NCBI GenBank assembly: GCA_947165145.1
Contig: CAMUZG010000020.1
Span: 1-44,940 of the forward strand
Reading direction: 5' to 3'
Length of the DNA stretch: 44,940 bases
From: an uncultured Selenomonadales bacterium
GTDB lineage: Bacteria; Bacillota; Negativicutes; Selenomonadales; Selenomonadaceae
The stretch's first letter is position 1, and each line of letters begins with the position of its first letter. The notes beneath the pieces were generated by a model that saw only the letters and a program-made list of their open reading frames with translations, did no database searches and had not been told where the DNA came from. The position numbers and the translations under genes were made by a program. Shown in pieces: positions 23,247-31,570 of the stretch.

Positions 23247-24968
23247 TTACGCGAGAGTTGCGAGATAATCTCTGATCTTGTCGCCGTCTTCCATCTCCAT
23301 GACTTTGTCGAGAATTTCTTTTGCTTTGGCGAACGTGATGTTGCGAATGCGTTCTTTGACGCGCGGAATGGACGGTGCGCTCATTGACAGTTCCTTGATA
23401 CCCATTGCCATGAGGATAATCGCCGCATTCGGATCGGACGCCATTTCGCCGCACATGCCAGCCCATTTGCCTTCCTTGTTAGCGGATTCAATCGTGCGTT
23501 TGATGAGGCGGAGAACTGCAGGATTGAAGTGGTTGTAGAGGTAGGAAATTTGAGCGTTGCCGCGGTCGACAGCCAACGTGTATTGAACAAGATCGTTCGT
23601 GCCGATTGAGAAGAAGTCGACGTATTTGGCGAGAACGGGAGTCATAACGGCAGCCGCAGGAGTTTCGACCATGATACCGACTTGAACGCTGTCGGAGTAC
23701 TTTTTACCTTCGGCAGCAAGTTCTCTCTTAGCCTCTTCGACGAATTCTTTCGCCGCGAGGAATTCTTGAACGTTGATGACCATTGGGAACATGATAGCGG
23801 CTTTACCGTAGACACCAGCGCGAAGAATTGCCTTCAACTGCGGCAGGAACAAATCTTTGCGTTGGAGACTGATACGGATTGCACGATAGCCGAGGAACGG
23901 ATTTTCTTCGACGCCGACTTGAATGTAAGGCAACGGTTTATCGCCGCCGATGTCCATTGTGCGGATAACGCAGAGACCTTCGCCGTGAGTGACGGTGGCG
24001 CAGTGTTCGACAGCTGCTTTGTATTCTTTGAACTGATCTTCTTCCTTTGGAACATCGGTTTTGCCCATGAAGACGAATTCGGAACGGAAGAGACCGACGC
24101 CCGTTGCGCCGAAGTTTTTGACAGCCGCTTCAGCATCTTTAGGCGAGCCGATATTTGCCACGAGCTCAACTTCTTTGCCGTCGAGCGTGATAGCAGGTTT
24201 GTCTTTGAGCTGTGCGTAATACGCTCTGAGTTCTTCCTGTTTCTTAATCTTTACGTCGTAGCTTTCACGCTCTTCGTCGGAGGGACGAATCAAAATTTCG
24301 CCAGTTTCGCCGTCGAGGATAACGGGATCGCCGTCCGCGATTTTAGCAATGCCGTCACCGACGCCGACAACGGTCGGGATTGCGCGCGTTTTTGCGATGA
24401 TAACGGCATGAGCTGTTGTGGAGCCGACGCCGAGGATAACGCCCGCGATTTTGTCGGTGGGAAGTCCCGCGATAACGGAAGGCTCAATGTCTTTGCCCGC
24501 GACGATAACTTTACCGGCGATTTCGGGTTCTTTAATGCCGAGGAGGTATTTGGCAATGCGTTTGCCGACGTCGCGCATGTCGACTGCACGACCGCGGAAG
24601 TATTCATCTTCCATGGCCTCGAAGATTTGCGCCTGGGATTCATAAGCGTCGATGACAGCCTTGGGAGCCGAGCCGCTCACGTCGATTTGTTCGTCGATTG
24701 CGCCGCTCATTGCGGGGTCTTCGACCATCATGCGGTGTGCTTCAAGAATGCCTGCCTGTTCTTTGAGACCTTGTTCGTTGAAGCTGTCGATACTCTTTTT
24801 GAGATTTTCGGCGACCGCGACGAGAGCGTCCGCTGCTTTTTTCTTTTCTGCTGCGGGTTTTGCCGGCTGATATTTTGCAAGGTATCCGTCAAGGTTTTGA
24901 CCTGCGAGAAGAATGTTGCCGACTGCGATACCGGCTATTACGCCTTTGCCTTTAATTTTCTCTGCCAT
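23247..24968 (-). CDS. ptsI: Phosphoenolpyruvate-protein phosphotransferase (PTS enzyme I)
   Basis: Enzyme I takes phosphate from phosphoenolpyruvate and passes it to HPr, starting sugar import by the PTS. 573 residues, normal length. Phospho-histidine H187 is in GSTTAHAVIIAKTRAIP. The C-terminal PEP-binding barrel shows LFRSEFVFM, MDIGGDKPLPY, and the catalytic cysteine in MCGEMASDP. GGAGG precedes the ATG. It follows ptsH on the same strand, with an 81-base gap containing a hairpin. Confidence 0.96.
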   Translation of the reverse strand: MAEKIKGKGVIAGIAVGNILLAGQNLDGYLAKYQPAKPAAEKKKAADALVAVAENLKKSIDSFNEQGLKEQAGILEAHRMMVEDPAMSGAIDEQIDVSGSAPKAVIDAYESQAQIFEAMEDEYFRGRAVDMRDVGKRIAKYLLGIKEPEIAGKVIVAGKDIEPSVIAGLPTDKIAGVILGVGSTTAHAVIIAKTRAIPTVVGVGDGIAKIADGDPVILDGETGEILIRPSDEERESYDVKIKKQEELRAYYAQLKDKPAITLDGKEVELVANIGSPKDAEAAVKNFGATGVGLFRSEFVFMGKTDVPKEEDQFKEYKAAVEHCATVTHGEGLCVIRTMDIGGDKPLPYIQVGVEENPFLGYRAIRISLQRKDLFLPQLKAILRAGVYGKAAIMFPMVINVQEFLAAKEFVEEAKRELAAEGKKYSDSVQVGIMVETPAAAVMTPVLAKYVDFFSIGTNDLVQYTLAVDRGNAQISYLYNHFNPAVLRLIKRTIESANKEGKWAGMCGEMASDPNAAIILMAMGIKELSMSAPSIPRVKERIRNITFAKAKEILDKVMEMEDGDKIRDYLATLA

Positions 24969-24986
24969 AATTTTTCCTCCGAAAAG

Positions 24987-25029
24987 TTACACAAAAAGGG
25001 AGGCGGAAAAAAATTTTAACCATCCTCCC
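24987..25029 (-). terminator. Hairpin with T tail between ptsH and ptsI
   Basis: Minus strand: GGGAGG (25029-25024) pairs with CCTCCC (25003-24998), followed by TTTTTGTG. The loop is 20 bases, so it is a weak terminator or attenuator that could make HPr more abundant than enzyme I. Confidence 0.45.
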
Positions 25030-25049
25030 CAAATTGAAAAGCGTAAAGA

Positions 25050-25316
25050 TTAATCTTCGCCAAATTTCGCGTCAACGAGAGCTTTGAGTTCAGCAACTGC
25101 GTCTGCTTCGTCGGGACCGTCAGCGCAAATCGTGATCTCGGTGCCTTTGACCAAGCCCATGCTCATGATCATGAGGATGCTTTTTGCGTCGACAGTTTTG
25201 CCTTTAGCTTTGAGTTGGACTTTGGATTTGAATGAGGACGCCTTCTGCACGAAGACGGACGCGGGGCGCGCATGGATACCAGTTTTGTTTTCGATGGTGG
25301 TTGTTGCTTCAGTCAT
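25050..25316 (-). CDS. ptsH: Phosphocarrier protein HPr
   Basis: An 88-residue PTS carrier protein. Phospho-histidine H15 lies in KTGIHARPAS; S46 in AKSILMIMSMG is the regulatory serine phosphorylated by HPr kinase in Firmicutes. AGGAGAGGG precedes the ATG at 25316. It is the first gene of the ptsHI pair. I found no convincing promoter in the 187 bases upstream, which lie after the FtsA-like gene. Confidence 0.96.
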   Translation of the reverse strand: MTEATTTIENKTGIHARPASVFVQKASSFKSKVQLKAKGKTVDAKSILMIMSMGLVKGTEITICADGPDEADAVAELKALVDAKFGED

Positions 25317-25480
25317 TAGAAACCCTCTCCTATCTCTGTACGAAAAATTACCAACGGTCGTCGCCTGCGTGGGGCAACTGTTCGATTTGTGCTATTCGCC
25401 GCCTGATATGATGTTCCTGCTTGCCGATAAAAAATTTTCAAAAAATTTTCGTGATGAGCAGTCAACTGCGGAATGAAAAA

Positions 25481-25501
25481 TAATTCCAAATTCCTAATTG
25501 A
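25481..25501. repeat. TAATTCC-type intergenic repeat
   Basis: Three imperfect copies (taattcc-aaattcc-taatt) sit exactly at the 3' end of the FtsA-like gene. Confidence 0.6.
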
Positions 25502-25503
25502 AA

Positions 25504-27885
25504 TCAGTCGGTGCGGATAAAATCGCTCAACGAAAATTTTTTCGTCGGGTCAACCTGCGCGGGTGTCGTCGGCTCATTGCGGACAGGCGTTTCTAAATCG
25601 TCAAGCGGCTTGAATTCCAGACCGTCGGGCGTCTTCAAGATAATTTCCAAAGTGTCGCCACTCTTTATCGGTGAGGCAAAGTCGACAGGCACGCCGTTAA
25701 CCTTGATTGTAAAACTCATGCGGCTTTTGGCGGGTGGCGGTTTGAAGTTCACGGCAAGCAACGCGTCGCTCACAATGACGAAATTTTTGACTTCACGTTC
25801 AAAGACAATGTCCGCGCCGTCCTCGATGATTGTATTTTCGTTCGACACGCGCCCATTGACGCTAATCATGACGGTCGTCGCGGTCGGAATGGAATATTCT
25901 TTGCCGTTGTAGAAAATTTTAACGGCGGTGGTTCGGTTCTCGTCCTTGACGATTGCGCTAACTTTAATCGCGTCGTTGGCAACGTATTCGATAGCGTCGC
26001 CCGCCTGCGGAATGTCGGTGATTTCCGCGCGATTGCCGTTGCAGTAAACGTCGGGCGTGCAGATGTAATGCGCCTTGTTGCCGTTGAGCGTGTAGTGAAT
26101 TTTTTTCCCCATCGGCGGACAACCAGCTAATCTCAACAGGTCACCGATTGATCTGCGTGTCTTCGTGTCGAGTTCATCGCCGTCGTGAAGAATTCGTGTC
26201 GGCAAGCTGACTTCGTCATTGACCAAAAGTTTCGGCGTGACGGAAAGTTCTTTGCCGTTGACCGTGACGACAAAATTCGGCTCAATTGCAACGATGTCGT
26301 CAATCTTAACCTGTGCGCTGATTCCGTCTTCGCCAGGCTCAATCACAATGCGGCAATTATTTTCCAGCGGCGTATCCAATGTTGCGGGCTCATCGTTGAC
26401 GAAAATTTTCGCGTAAGTGCCCATTGTGCCAGGGAAAGATTTTTTCTCGCCGTCGACCGTCACGACTAAGCCGAGACCAGGTTTGCCGTTGAATTTTTTG
26501 TAATCGATGCCTGCGCTCAAAATCGCGTCAACAACCGTGAGTTCGCGGAAGTGGAACAAGTTGACCTCCTCGCCGTTAATCGTGACGTTGAAGAAATGGA
26601 ACGTGTCACTTGACGCGACTTTCAAAATGCCGAGCGGCGTGGCGGCGTCAGGACTTTGCAAAGCGGGTGGAATGTTTTTGATACCTTCGACGTTTTCGGG
26701 CTTGCGAACAGCAACGCGGTCAAGCGGCATGTTCAACGCTTCGGCGACAAGTTTGTTCAAGTTCGGACTGAGAGCACCGCCTCCGACCAACAGCAAAGCT
26801 TGCGGCGGTTCGTTGCCGTTGAGTTCGAGAATCGTTTTGGCAATGGCGTTTGCAATCATGCCGACGTTTTCGCTTATCGGCATGAGAATTTCTTCCGCCG
26901 TGAGATTGTAACTGCGTCCCAAAATGTCGCTGAAGGTCGCGCCCTCGCCGTTGGTTGCCTTACGTTTGATTTCCTCGGCAACGTTGAAGTCGAGCAGGAA
27001 ACGTTGAGAAATTGCCTCGGTGACTTCGTCGCCCGCAAGCGGAACCATGCCGTAAGCGATGACGGAGCCGTTCTTTGTGATTGCAACGTCGGAAGTTCCC
27101 GCGCCTATGTCGACGAGCACGATATTTAAATGGCGCATTGACGGCGGCACAAGCACGTTGATTGCGGCAATCGGTTCAAGCGTCAAAGCTCTAACGTCGA
27201 GCCCCGAATAATTCAACGCGGTCTGCATTGAGTCGACGACTTGTCGCGGCAGGAACGTCGCAATAACTTTCGTCTTAGCAATCTTGCCACGCTGCCCGAT
27301 TAAACTTTTCAATCTGATTCCGTCGAGTTCGTAACTGATTATGCTGAAGCCGACGCAGTAGTAAACGCGCAAATCGATTTTCTTTTCCGTTGTGAGTTGG
27401 GACTGTGCAAGCTGAATCGCGGTAAAATTCAAGCTGCTTTGAATCTCGTCGGTAATGACGCCGTTGATTTCGACCGTTGCCTCGGCAGTCATTGTGTACA
27501 GTGCACGACCAGCCGCCGCGATTGCCGCGTTTTTGAGTTCGCCGACTTTGGACGCCAAAAAATTTTTAACGCGAATGATAACTTCAGCGACTTGCGGCAC
27601 GTCGTGAATCTGCCCGTCAAGCATGGCTCGGCTAGTATGTTCCATGCGGTGCGTCGCGATGATGTTAAGCTTGCCGTCGTCGTCTTCCTCAGCAACAATG
27701 CCGATAACGGAGCGTGTGCCGATATCCAGCGCGAAAATTTTTTCTTTGCCGTCGTCCTTATAATTTTTCCTGCGAGTGTGATGAATCTTTTCGGCGGTGT
27801 CGCTGACCGAAAATTTTTTTTGCCGACCGCGCTTGCGAATTTTCATTTCAGCGGCAGGCGGCGTGTCGATGATTTGTTCGCTCAT
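25504..27885 (-). CDS. FtsA-like actin-family ATPase with long C-terminal extension
   Basis: A 793-residue protein. After a basic N-terminal tail (1-45) comes an FtsA/PilM-type actin fold: FALDIGTRSVIGIV (phosphate 1), an SHS2-like insert with IAAAGRALYTM, LVDIGAGTSDVAI (phosphate 2), and LLLVGGGALSPNL (adenosine motif, near 360). Classical FtsA ends at about 420 residues. Here another ~360 residues follow, containing several short segments of the form VxVNGxE...IxxGD that look like repeated small beta domains. No terminal amphipathic membrane helix is obvious. Such large FtsA-related proteins occur in Clostridia and Negativicutes; a role in division or envelope organisation is likely but not shown. 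AAGGAG precedes the ATG at 27885. It is divergent from the FakA-like gene. Confidence 0.78.
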   Translation of the reverse strand: MSEQIIDTPPAAEMKIRKRGRQKKFSVSDTAEKIHHTRRKNYKDDGKEKIFALDIGTRSVIGIVAEEDDDGKLNIIATHRMEHTSRAMLDGQIHDVPQVAEVIIRVKNFLASKVGELKNAAIAAAGRALYTMTAEATVEINGVITDEIQSSLNFTAIQLAQSQLTTEKKIDLRVYYCVGFSIISYELDGIRLKSLIGQRGKIAKTKVIATFLPRQVVDSMQTALNYSGLDVRALTLEPIAAINVLVPPSMRHLNIVLVDIGAGTSDVAITKNGSVIAYGMVPLAGDEVTEAISQRFLLDFNVAEEIKRKATNGEGATFSDILGRSYNLTAEEILMPISENVGMIANAIAKTILELNGNEPPQALLLVGGGALSPNLNKLVAEALNMPLDRVAVRKPENVEGIKNIPPALQSPDAATPLGILKVASSDTFHFFNVTINGEEVNLFHFRELTVVDAILSAGIDYKKFNGKPGLGLVVTVDGEKKSFPGTMGTYAKIFVNDEPATLDTPLENNCRIVIEPGEDGISAQVKIDDIVAIEPNFVVTVNGKELSVTPKLLVNDEVSLPTRILHDGDELDTKTRRSIGDLLRLAGCPPMGKKIHYTLNGNKAHYICTPDVYCNGNRAEITDIPQAGDAIEYVANDAIKVSAIVKDENRTTAVKIFYNGKEYSIPTATTVMISVNGRVSNENTIIEDGADIVFEREVKNFVIVSDALLAVNFKPPPAKSRMSFTIKVNGVPVDFASPIKSGDTLEIILKTPDGLEFKPLDDLETPVRNEPTTPAQVDPTKKFSLSDFIRTD

Positions 27886-27986
27886 AAAGTTTTCTCCTTG
27901 TCGATAAAGGTTATTGCGCTTATTTCGCGAATCAACATGATATTCCTTTCAAGACGATAAAAATCACAAGCAAAGGCGGTGCGGCT

Positions 27987-29225
27987 ATGACGGGTAACAG
28001 AGAAGTCATCACCGGCGGAGATTTTAAACGCATGGTCTCCGGCGCATACAGCGAATTTCTTTTGGAATACGAGAATATCAACGCGCTTAGTGGTGCGGGA
28101 ACGTTGGCGGGCACTCATATTCTGCGGACGATGGGCGCGGCGGTCATGCCGTTAGCTGACGCAAAAGACGATTCAATCGGCGGACTTAGTCGGCGTGTGT
28201 CGACTGCGGCTGTCTTCGGTGCGCGCGGCAATGCAGGTGTCGTTTTGGCGCAAATGTTTCGCGGGATAAGCGCAGGACTTGCTGGCAAATACGACGCGAC
28301 GGGCTCCGAGTTCGGCAAAGCTTTTCAATATGGAATTCTCTATGCTCAACGTCTCATTCCCGAAGAACCCGAACGTCCGTTTATTTTCGTGGCGAAGGCT
28401 GTTGCAAAAGGCGCATATCACGCTGTCCGCGACGGCATGCCGATTGTCGAAATTCTGTTGAAGGCAATTCAAGCGGGCGAGACTGCTGTTGCGGAAATCG
28501 GTCACCCTGAAGCGGGCGCGAACATCATGTTGAGTTTCTTGAAAGGTTGCTTAAAAGGTCTTGACGGCAATTTTGTTTCGCCCGCAGTAAGTTTGTCGTT
28601 AGGCTTGGGAACTCATAAAAATATGCCTGACCCGCGAAATGATCTCGTGCGACCGTATTGCGTCCGATTGCGCGTGAAAAATTCCAAAGCCAATCAATAC
28701 GAGCTTGAACGCCAAATGAAAGACTTCAGTAGCTTTTCGTTCGTCGAAAGAGCGCACGGCGGTTTTGAAATTCATCTGCACACGGATCACGTTGGCAAAA
28801 CTTTGGAACAGGCAATCGGTTGGGGACCGCTCACCGAAATCAAAATCACCAACATGAGCGAAGCACACGTTCTGCCCGCACATGAAGCGTTGATGAAAGT
28901 TGCGGCGTTGGCTGTGGCGAAAGACTCCGACGAAGCGCAACGACTTCAAGACGCAGGCGCGTCAATTTTAGTTTCGGGCAGTGAAGAATCATCGCCGTCG
29001 TTGGCGGAAATAATCGGTGCGGCTCATTCGGATTTGGCGTCGAGTTACGTTTTGGTAGCGTCGAGCCCCGATTATCGGCTTGTGTTCCGTCAAGCAAAAA
29101 GATTGTTGGGCGGGCGCGTCGAATTGGTTTTGGCGGACACATTCGAGAACACGTTAACCGCGTTGAAAAAATTTTCGCCGAGCTTGTCCGCCATCGAGAA
29201 TGCAAAAATCATGTCACAATTTTAG
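27987..29225 (+). CDS. DAK2/FakA-like protein lacking the catalytic motifs
   Basis: The 412 residues align with fatty acid kinase FakA/YloV at both ends: FKRMVSGAYSEFLLEYENINAL at the start, ARGNAGVVLAQMFRGI (79-94; usual form ARGNSGVILSQ), and a C-terminal domain like that of FakA (QRLQDAGASILVSGSEESSPSL onward). The ATP/Mg loop, normally DGDTGTN, reads SGAGTLAGTH near residues 35-44. The C-terminal motifs GGQTMNPST and NNKN are replaced by SGSEESSPS and SSPD. The family is usually about 550 residues, so this member is also shorter. It is probably not an active kinase and may act as a binding or regulatory paralogue. It stands alone, divergent from the FtsA-like gene. Confidence 0.78.
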   Translation: MTGNREVITGGDFKRMVSGAYSEFLLEYENINALSGAGTLAGTHILRTMGAAVMPLADAKDDSIGGLSRRVSTAAVFGARGNAGVVLAQMFRGISAGLAGKYDATGSEFGKAFQYGILYAQRLIPEEPERPFIFVAKAVAKGAYHAVRDGMPIVEILLKAIQAGETAVAEIGHPEAGANIMLSFLKGCLKGLDGNFVSPAVSLSLGLGTHKNMPDPRNDLVRPYCVRLRVKNSKANQYELERQMKDFSSFSFVERAHGGFEIHLHTDHVGKTLEQAIGWGPLTEIKITNMSEAHVLPAHEALMKVAALAVAKDSDEAQRLQDAGASILVSGSEESSPSLAEIIGAAHSDLASSYVLVASSPDYRLVFRQAKRLLGGRVELVLADTFENTLTALKKFSPSLSAIENAKIMSQF

Positions 29226-29242
29226 AGCTTAGGAGTTTGCTT

Positions 29243-29536
29243 ATGACAAATTTAGAATATCTTTACAATCCCGACGCCGCGCAGAAATATTTTGTCGGTA
29301 AGAAATTGACATTTAGAGTTATCGAACACGGCGTTATCCTTCCGCATAAAGATGTTTATGTGGACGGAAAATGGACATGGGGCAAAGGCGGCATTGTCGA
29401 CAGTAACGGCAATTTCGTCAAAGGCACTCATGTTAGATCTGATCTCGATAGTATCTACCCCCCCCCAGATCAGTTCAATACCGCGCCGAAACGGTCGTTT
29501 ATCTCGGTCTGTGGTTCGCTGTTTGGGGACATGTAA
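29243..29536 (+). CDS. N-terminal part of a GT61 (DUF563) glycosyltransferase, cut off by a frameshift at a C9 tract
   Basis: AGGAG seven bases upstream supports ATG 29243. The first 72 or so residues (YNPDAAQKYFVGKKLTF..., GGIVDSNGNFVKGTH...) resemble the start of GT61/DUF563 proteins. After a run of nine Cs (29458-29466) this frame gives an unrelated tail and a stop at 29534-29536. The other frame continues from the C run as VVYLGLWFAVWGHVITDN without a stop, into the 29566-30414 ORF. A gain of one C (C10), loss of two (C7), or a -1 ribosomal slip would join the two into one protein of about 390 residues. As sequenced the gene is off or recoded. Confidence 0.75.
   Translation: MTNLEYLYNPDAAQKYFVGKKLTFRVIEHGVILPHKDVYVDGKWTWGKGGIVDSNGNFVKGTHVRSDLDSIYPPPDQFNTAPKRSFISVCGSLFGDM
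29458..29466. repeat. Poly-C tract (C9), probable phase-variation site
   Basis: Nine consecutive Cs at exactly the point where the reading frame of the GT61 gene changes. I noticed no other C or G run of this length in the window. Confidence 0.85.
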
Positions 29537-29565
29537 TCACAGATAATATTCGCCGCTTATGGTTT

Positions 29566-30414
29566 TTGAAGAGTGCCGAATTTAATCATGATTTCAAAAA
29601 TCGTCCGCTCGTTTACATTCCGTTTGAAGGACAGCCGCTTGAACAGCAAAAAAATTTCAGACGTCTGTTGGAGATTTTGGAAGTTGATATTTACAGGCTT
29701 CAACCGATTACACAACCGACGCGGTTTGAAAACATCATTTTGCCCGATGAATCATTTTTCGTTATAAACGGCAGACATAACTTTACCGACGAGTACCGCG
29801 AAACAATTGAAAACATCAGGAGCTTCGCGTTGAGAAATAAAAAAATAACCTCACTCAATAAAATTTACTATTTCTACGGTCGCCATCAATTTGGCGAAGA
29901 GAGGCTCGCGAAATATTTTCAATCGAAGGGATTCACGCCGATTCTTCCCGAAAAACTGACCGTCGACGAACAACTTAATCTGCTGATAAACGCGGAAGTT
30001 TTCGCCTCGACCGTAGGATCATGTGCTCACAATTCGCTTTTTCTTCGCGACAATGCGGAAGCGATTTTTATTCCGCGTTTTGCCAATTCTATTTATCTCC
30101 AGCCACTACTTGATCAAGTTCATCCGATTAACGCCAATTACGTTGATTCGTCGATGTCGATTTTCAACGTAAACCACGATTCATTTTGTTTCTTAATCAG
30201 TCGACAGCTTAAGCAATTTTTCGGCGATAAGTTTGACGGCTACGAAGAAGATGATTTTAAGATTTTTCTGCAATACATCGCATATTCCATTAGAACAGGT
30301 CGCACAATTAATCCTAAGCAGGTAAACGGTTATGGCGCGATTTACAAGGATTTTCTTGAGCAACTCAGTCGTCGCAAAGATCTGTTGAATGCTTACGGCG
30401 TAGTTTTTAACTGA
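29566..30414 (+). CDS. GT61 (DUF563) family glycosyltransferase, C-terminal part
   Basis: An open frame runs from the C9 tract (29464) to 30414; the TTG at 29566 is only the first possible start codon within it and has no ribosome site, so it is unlikely to be a real start. Residues encoded just upstream (GLWFAVWGHVITDNIRRLWFL) and within (LVYIPFEG, NKIYYFYGRHQFGEERLAKYFQSKGFTPILPE, FASTVGSCAHNSLFLRD) match the DUF563/GT61 family, which transfers sugars in capsule, LPS or flagellar glycans. The region is richer in A+T than the neighbours, suggesting transfer. See the N-terminal entry for the frame break. Confidence 0.75.
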   Translation: MKSAEFNHDFKNRPLVYIPFEGQPLEQQKNFRRLLEILEVDIYRLQPITQPTRFENIILPDESFFVINGRHNFTDEYRETIENIRSFALRNKKITSLNKIYYFYGRHQFGEERLAKYFQSKGFTPILPEKLTVDEQLNLLINAEVFASTVGSCAHNSLFLRDNAEAIFIPRFANSIYLQPLLDQVHPINANYVDSSMSIFNVNHDSFCFLISRQLKQFFGDKFDGYEEDDFKIFLQYIAYSIRTGRTINPKQVNGYGAIYKDFLEQLSRRKDLLNAYGVVFN

Positions 30415-30440
30415 CAGTCAACAACGGAGGATAATTCTAC

Positions 30441-31451
30441 ATGAAAAAATTTCTGTCGTTCCTGCTGATAATTTTTTGTTTAACGTTGCAATCCACGGCT
30501 GACTGCGCAACACGTCGAATCATAATCGATACCGACATGGGCGGCGACGATGCGGCGGCAATTATCCTCGCGGCGAAAAGTCCCTCAGTCCAAATCGAAG
30601 GAATCACAGTTGTCGCGGGCAATGTCGACTTGGAGCAGGCAGCGAACAATGCGTTGGCAACCTTGGAACTTGTCGGCTCAAATGCTCAAGTCTACAAGGG
30701 AGCGGACAAATCTTTTGCAGGTGTCGAGACCAAAACTTTCAGCGTTTTCGGCAAAGACGGCATGGGCGAATCCGATTTGATTCACCCGAAACGCTTGGCA
30801 AATTCAAAATCCGCAGTCGATTTTATTTTGGAGACCGTCAAAGAAAATCCCGACGAGATTGAAATTGTCCTGCTCGGTCCCGCAACGAATATCGCGCTTG
30901 CTATTGACAAAGATCCCGTCACGATGAGCCGCGTAAAAAAATATTGGTCGATGGGCACGGCCGGTTTCGGCGCAGGTAACGCTACACCCGTCGCAGAATT
31001 CAACGTTTACAAGGACGCGGAGGCTTACAAAATTTTGCTTGATTCTGGCGTGCCGACGACGATTGTCGGATTTGACATGATGACGCCCGACACCTCCATT
31101 GATGAAAAAATGCTTCGTGCCATGAAAAAAATTTCGCCCGTTCATGAATTCGTCGTTCTCAGTAACCGAAAATTTTTGGAGTTCCGCAGACAATATCTCA
31201 ATCAGAACAACATAATTCTTTGCGACCCTATGTTGATGGCGGCTGTTGTCTGGAATGATTTTGTTGTTGAAACGGAAACTTGTCACGCGAGTTGCATGAT
31301 TGACAAAAACGAGACTTACGGACAAGTTATTTTCTACCGCAAAAATTACACCTACGACACCATGCCGACTTTTGACAATTACAACGTCGAAGTCGTCACG
31401 AAGACAAAATCCGCGACGTTCGTTTCGCGCTACATTAGAGCGTGTCGTTAA
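30441..31451 (+). CDS. Exported nucleoside hydrolase (IUNH family)
   Basis: Hydrolyses the N-glycosidic bond of ribonucleosides. 336 residues. Residues 1-23 are a signal peptide (KKFLSFLLIIFCLTLQST, ending near ADCA), so the enzyme acts in the periplasm, which is less common than the cytoplasmic forms. The calcium/ribose-binding start is IIIDTDMGGDDAAAI (the family norm is DTDPGxDDA; both acidic pairs are kept, Pro is Met). Also seen are ITVVAGNVD, VLLGPATNIALAI, and EFNVYKDAEA. GGAGG precedes the ATG. It lies 26 bases after the GT61 gene. Confidence 0.88.
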   Translation: MKKFLSFLLIIFCLTLQSTADCATRRIIIDTDMGGDDAAAIILAAKSPSVQIEGITVVAGNVDLEQAANNALATLELVGSNAQVYKGADKSFAGVETKTFSVFGKDGMGESDLIHPKRLANSKSAVDFILETVKENPDEIEIVLLGPATNIALAIDKDPVTMSRVKKYWSMGTAGFGAGNATPVAEFNVYKDAEAYKILLDSGVPTTIVGFDMMTPDTSIDEKMLRAMKKISPVHEFVVLSNRKFLEFRRQYLNQNNIILCDPMLMAAVVWNDFVVETETCHASCMIDKNETYGQVIFYRKNYTYDTMPTFDNYNVEVVTKTKSATFVSRYIRACR

Positions 31452-31486
31452 AATTGGAAACATCATGTGACGCGGAATTTTTTCGG

Positions 31487-31542
31487 CTGACAAGACTTAA
31501 CGTCAGACGGAAAAAGAACCGTCACTGTTGGATTGTGCCAAC
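31487..31542 (+). other. Three adjacent small hairpins upstream of prfB
   Basis: CTGAC/GTCAG (31487-31506), GACGG/CCGTC (31506-31523) and GTTGG/CCAAC (31527-31542) follow one another in the 119-base gap before prfB, with no T tail. A structured leader is possible; I see no known riboswitch. Confidence 0.4.
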
Positions 31543-31570
31543 AAAATCTAAGCTTTAAGGGGATGATTCA

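Noticed and set aside
23682-25019. 445-codon open frame opposite ptsI
   Set aside because: It is the antisense shadow of a well-supported gene; composition is Phe/Asp/Cys-rich and no ribosome site or family match was seen.
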